Source of the DNA: SAR202 cluster bacterium
GTDB taxonomy: Bacteria > Chloroflexota > Dehalococcoidia > UBA3495
Direction: 5' to 3'
DNA length: 21,124 nt
NCBI GenBank assembly: GCA_009392775.1
Contig: VFFT01000045.1
Span: 1 to 21,124 of the forward strand
The notes under the pieces were generated by a model. That model had not been told where the DNA came from and made no database searches. It saw only the letters and a list, made by a program, of their open reading frames with translations. How positions within the stretch are numbered: position 1 is the first letter of the stretch; every line of letters begins with the position of its first letter. Both the position numbers and the translations under genes were made by a program. This document shows positions 20,290-21,124 of this stretch, piece after piece.

Positions 20290-21124
20290 ATGTTAGAGAT
20301 CGAACCAACAGAATTACTAGATGAGGTTGATATCCTCATAAAGAATGCATCAGATAGTTCTGAGAATATTATAAGTATGTATCGGGACGGCGATGTCACT
20401 ATCGAGCTTGCAGATATTAACGGTATATTTTTTGTTCGTCGAAGCGGAGCAAATTTATATACTGGAGATGATCCAGCAAAAGCTGCACATGTTTATTACA
20501 AAAGTATTGTTGATACTTATGAAGATAAACGTAAAGGTGTAGACCCAAGTTTTTCTACCTTAAGACAGATACTTACTTCTCGAAACGATCATGTTAAAGA
20601 TGCTTTAGGTCAGTTAGGTCATAGTCTTCTTTCTAGAAGTTTAGAGGATTTTGAGTTTTATCGAGAACAGGATGTCTATTCTTTATTAGTAAAGAGGATG
20701 GATGAGATTGAGTCTGAGGACTTTTTAAAATCTCTTGAGGATGATGGGTATACAGTAAAGGATATGGGCGCTGCTACAGCAATACCGGGTCCTACTGATA
20801 TAGCTGATCCATACCAGTCTGTTGCTGAGATAAATCAAGTAAGACGGGCTGGCACTGTTCAAAGCCCTAAAGGTATTAGATCTACAAGACCCGGACATAA
20901 GGTTAGTGAGTCTCAGTTAGCTGCTTTAGAAGAAGCTGGAATTTCTTGGGAAGAATATTTGAGAGAGCATCCTAATATGCTTCTTCCTGAAGAAACTGAA
21001 GATGATCGAATGAAAGAACGCGAACCCGGCGATGAGCCTTATTTACATAAATTTGAGAACACTATCGCTATGACCCCTGATGCTGAGACTCCGAATTTAG
21101 GTGAGATGCAGCATGAGAGGCGGG
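20290..21124 (+). CDS. Structural-block protein, 3' end outside the window
   Basis: The frame is open from ATG 20290 to the window edge (at least 278 residues). The first 160 residues form an ordered alpha/beta region (VDILIKNASDSSENIISMYRDGDVTIELADINGIFFVRRSG), the rest is acidic and helical, with an extended Gly/Pro segment (AIPGPTDIADPYQ). Residues near 270 contain TPDAETPNLG, nearly the same as TPPAAETPNLG in the preceding 665-residue protein, so the two may share a binding motif. AAGGA is too far upstream to be a good ribosome site; a perfect 10-bp palindrome, GACTGCAGTC (20274-20283), lies between. Function unknown; structural by context. Confidence 0.6.
   Translation, partial: MLEIEPTELLDEVDILIKNASDSSENIISMYRDGDVTIELADINGIFFVRRSGANLYTGDDPAKAAHVYYKSIVDTYEDKRKGVDPSFSTLRQILTSRNDHVKDALGQLGHSLLSRSLEDFEFYREQDVYSLLVKRMDEIESEDFLKSLEDDGYTVKDMGAATAIPGPTDIADPYQSVAEINQVRRAGTVQSPKGIRSTRPGHKVSESQLAALEEAGISWEEYLREHPNMLLPEETEDDRMKEREPGDEPYLHKFENTIAMTPDAETPNLGEMQHERR

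Overview
The window looks like part of a low-GC, tightly packed genome of a tailed double-stranded DNA bacteriophage, or an integrated phage. Genes run in long co-oriented blocks with ATGA, TAATG or TAAATG junctions, most products are small and hypothetical, and many carry Cys/His zinc-ribbon motifs. Recognisable parts are phage-typical accessory enzymes (MazG-like pyrophosphohydrolase, dual-specificity phosphatase, SNase nuclease) and the start of a head/structural block on the right. No rRNA, tRNA, integrase or ribosomal protein gene was seen, and the host cannot be named from this sequence.

Layout. Positions 1-442 hold an array of about 36-bp units, each with two short conserved boxes (TGGTTCACT and GTTACT) and two variable segments of about 10 and 11 bases. 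Stray units lie at 724-796, 850-921 and 1197-1241. Positions 443-15049 are on the minus strand and form several operons, each apparently started by a similar promoter (TTGACA, 18-19 bp, TATACT); at four of these a near-perfect 15-bp palindrome overlaps the -10 box. Reading in the direction of transcription: a zinc-ribbon gene; a Ycf46-like AAA+ ATPase; a DUF3150-like protein with a SWIM zinc protein, a DUF1257/Ycf35-like protein and a Cas2/PaaX/ChrB-fold-like protein; then an IS110-like/Nop-type protein without a visible nuclease domain, followed by SNase, phosphatase, MazG and zinc/HTH genes; then a hypothetical block ending at the array. Positions 15232-21124 are on the plus strand, starting at a divergent promoter region: two zinc/HTH regulators, a small membrane protein and a Cys-rich mini-protein, then a second promoter (17175-17202) and structural-type genes, the last of which leaves the window.

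Main interpretation. The 36-bp dual-spacer array together with a stand-alone IS110/Nop-like protein (9699-10748) matches the published description of TIGR-Tas (tandem interspaced guide RNA and TIGR-associated protein) systems of phages and parasitic bacteria. Here the Tas-like gene lacks an attached RuvC or HNH domain and lies about 9.3 kb from the array, but the two share the same promoter/operator type. A Cas2-like-fold gene lies just upstream of the Tas gene and an SNase gene lies in its operon. Their participation is inference only. Four small genes too short for routine calling (1442-1615, 4252-4431, 16996-17151, and the trimmed 443-670) are included.
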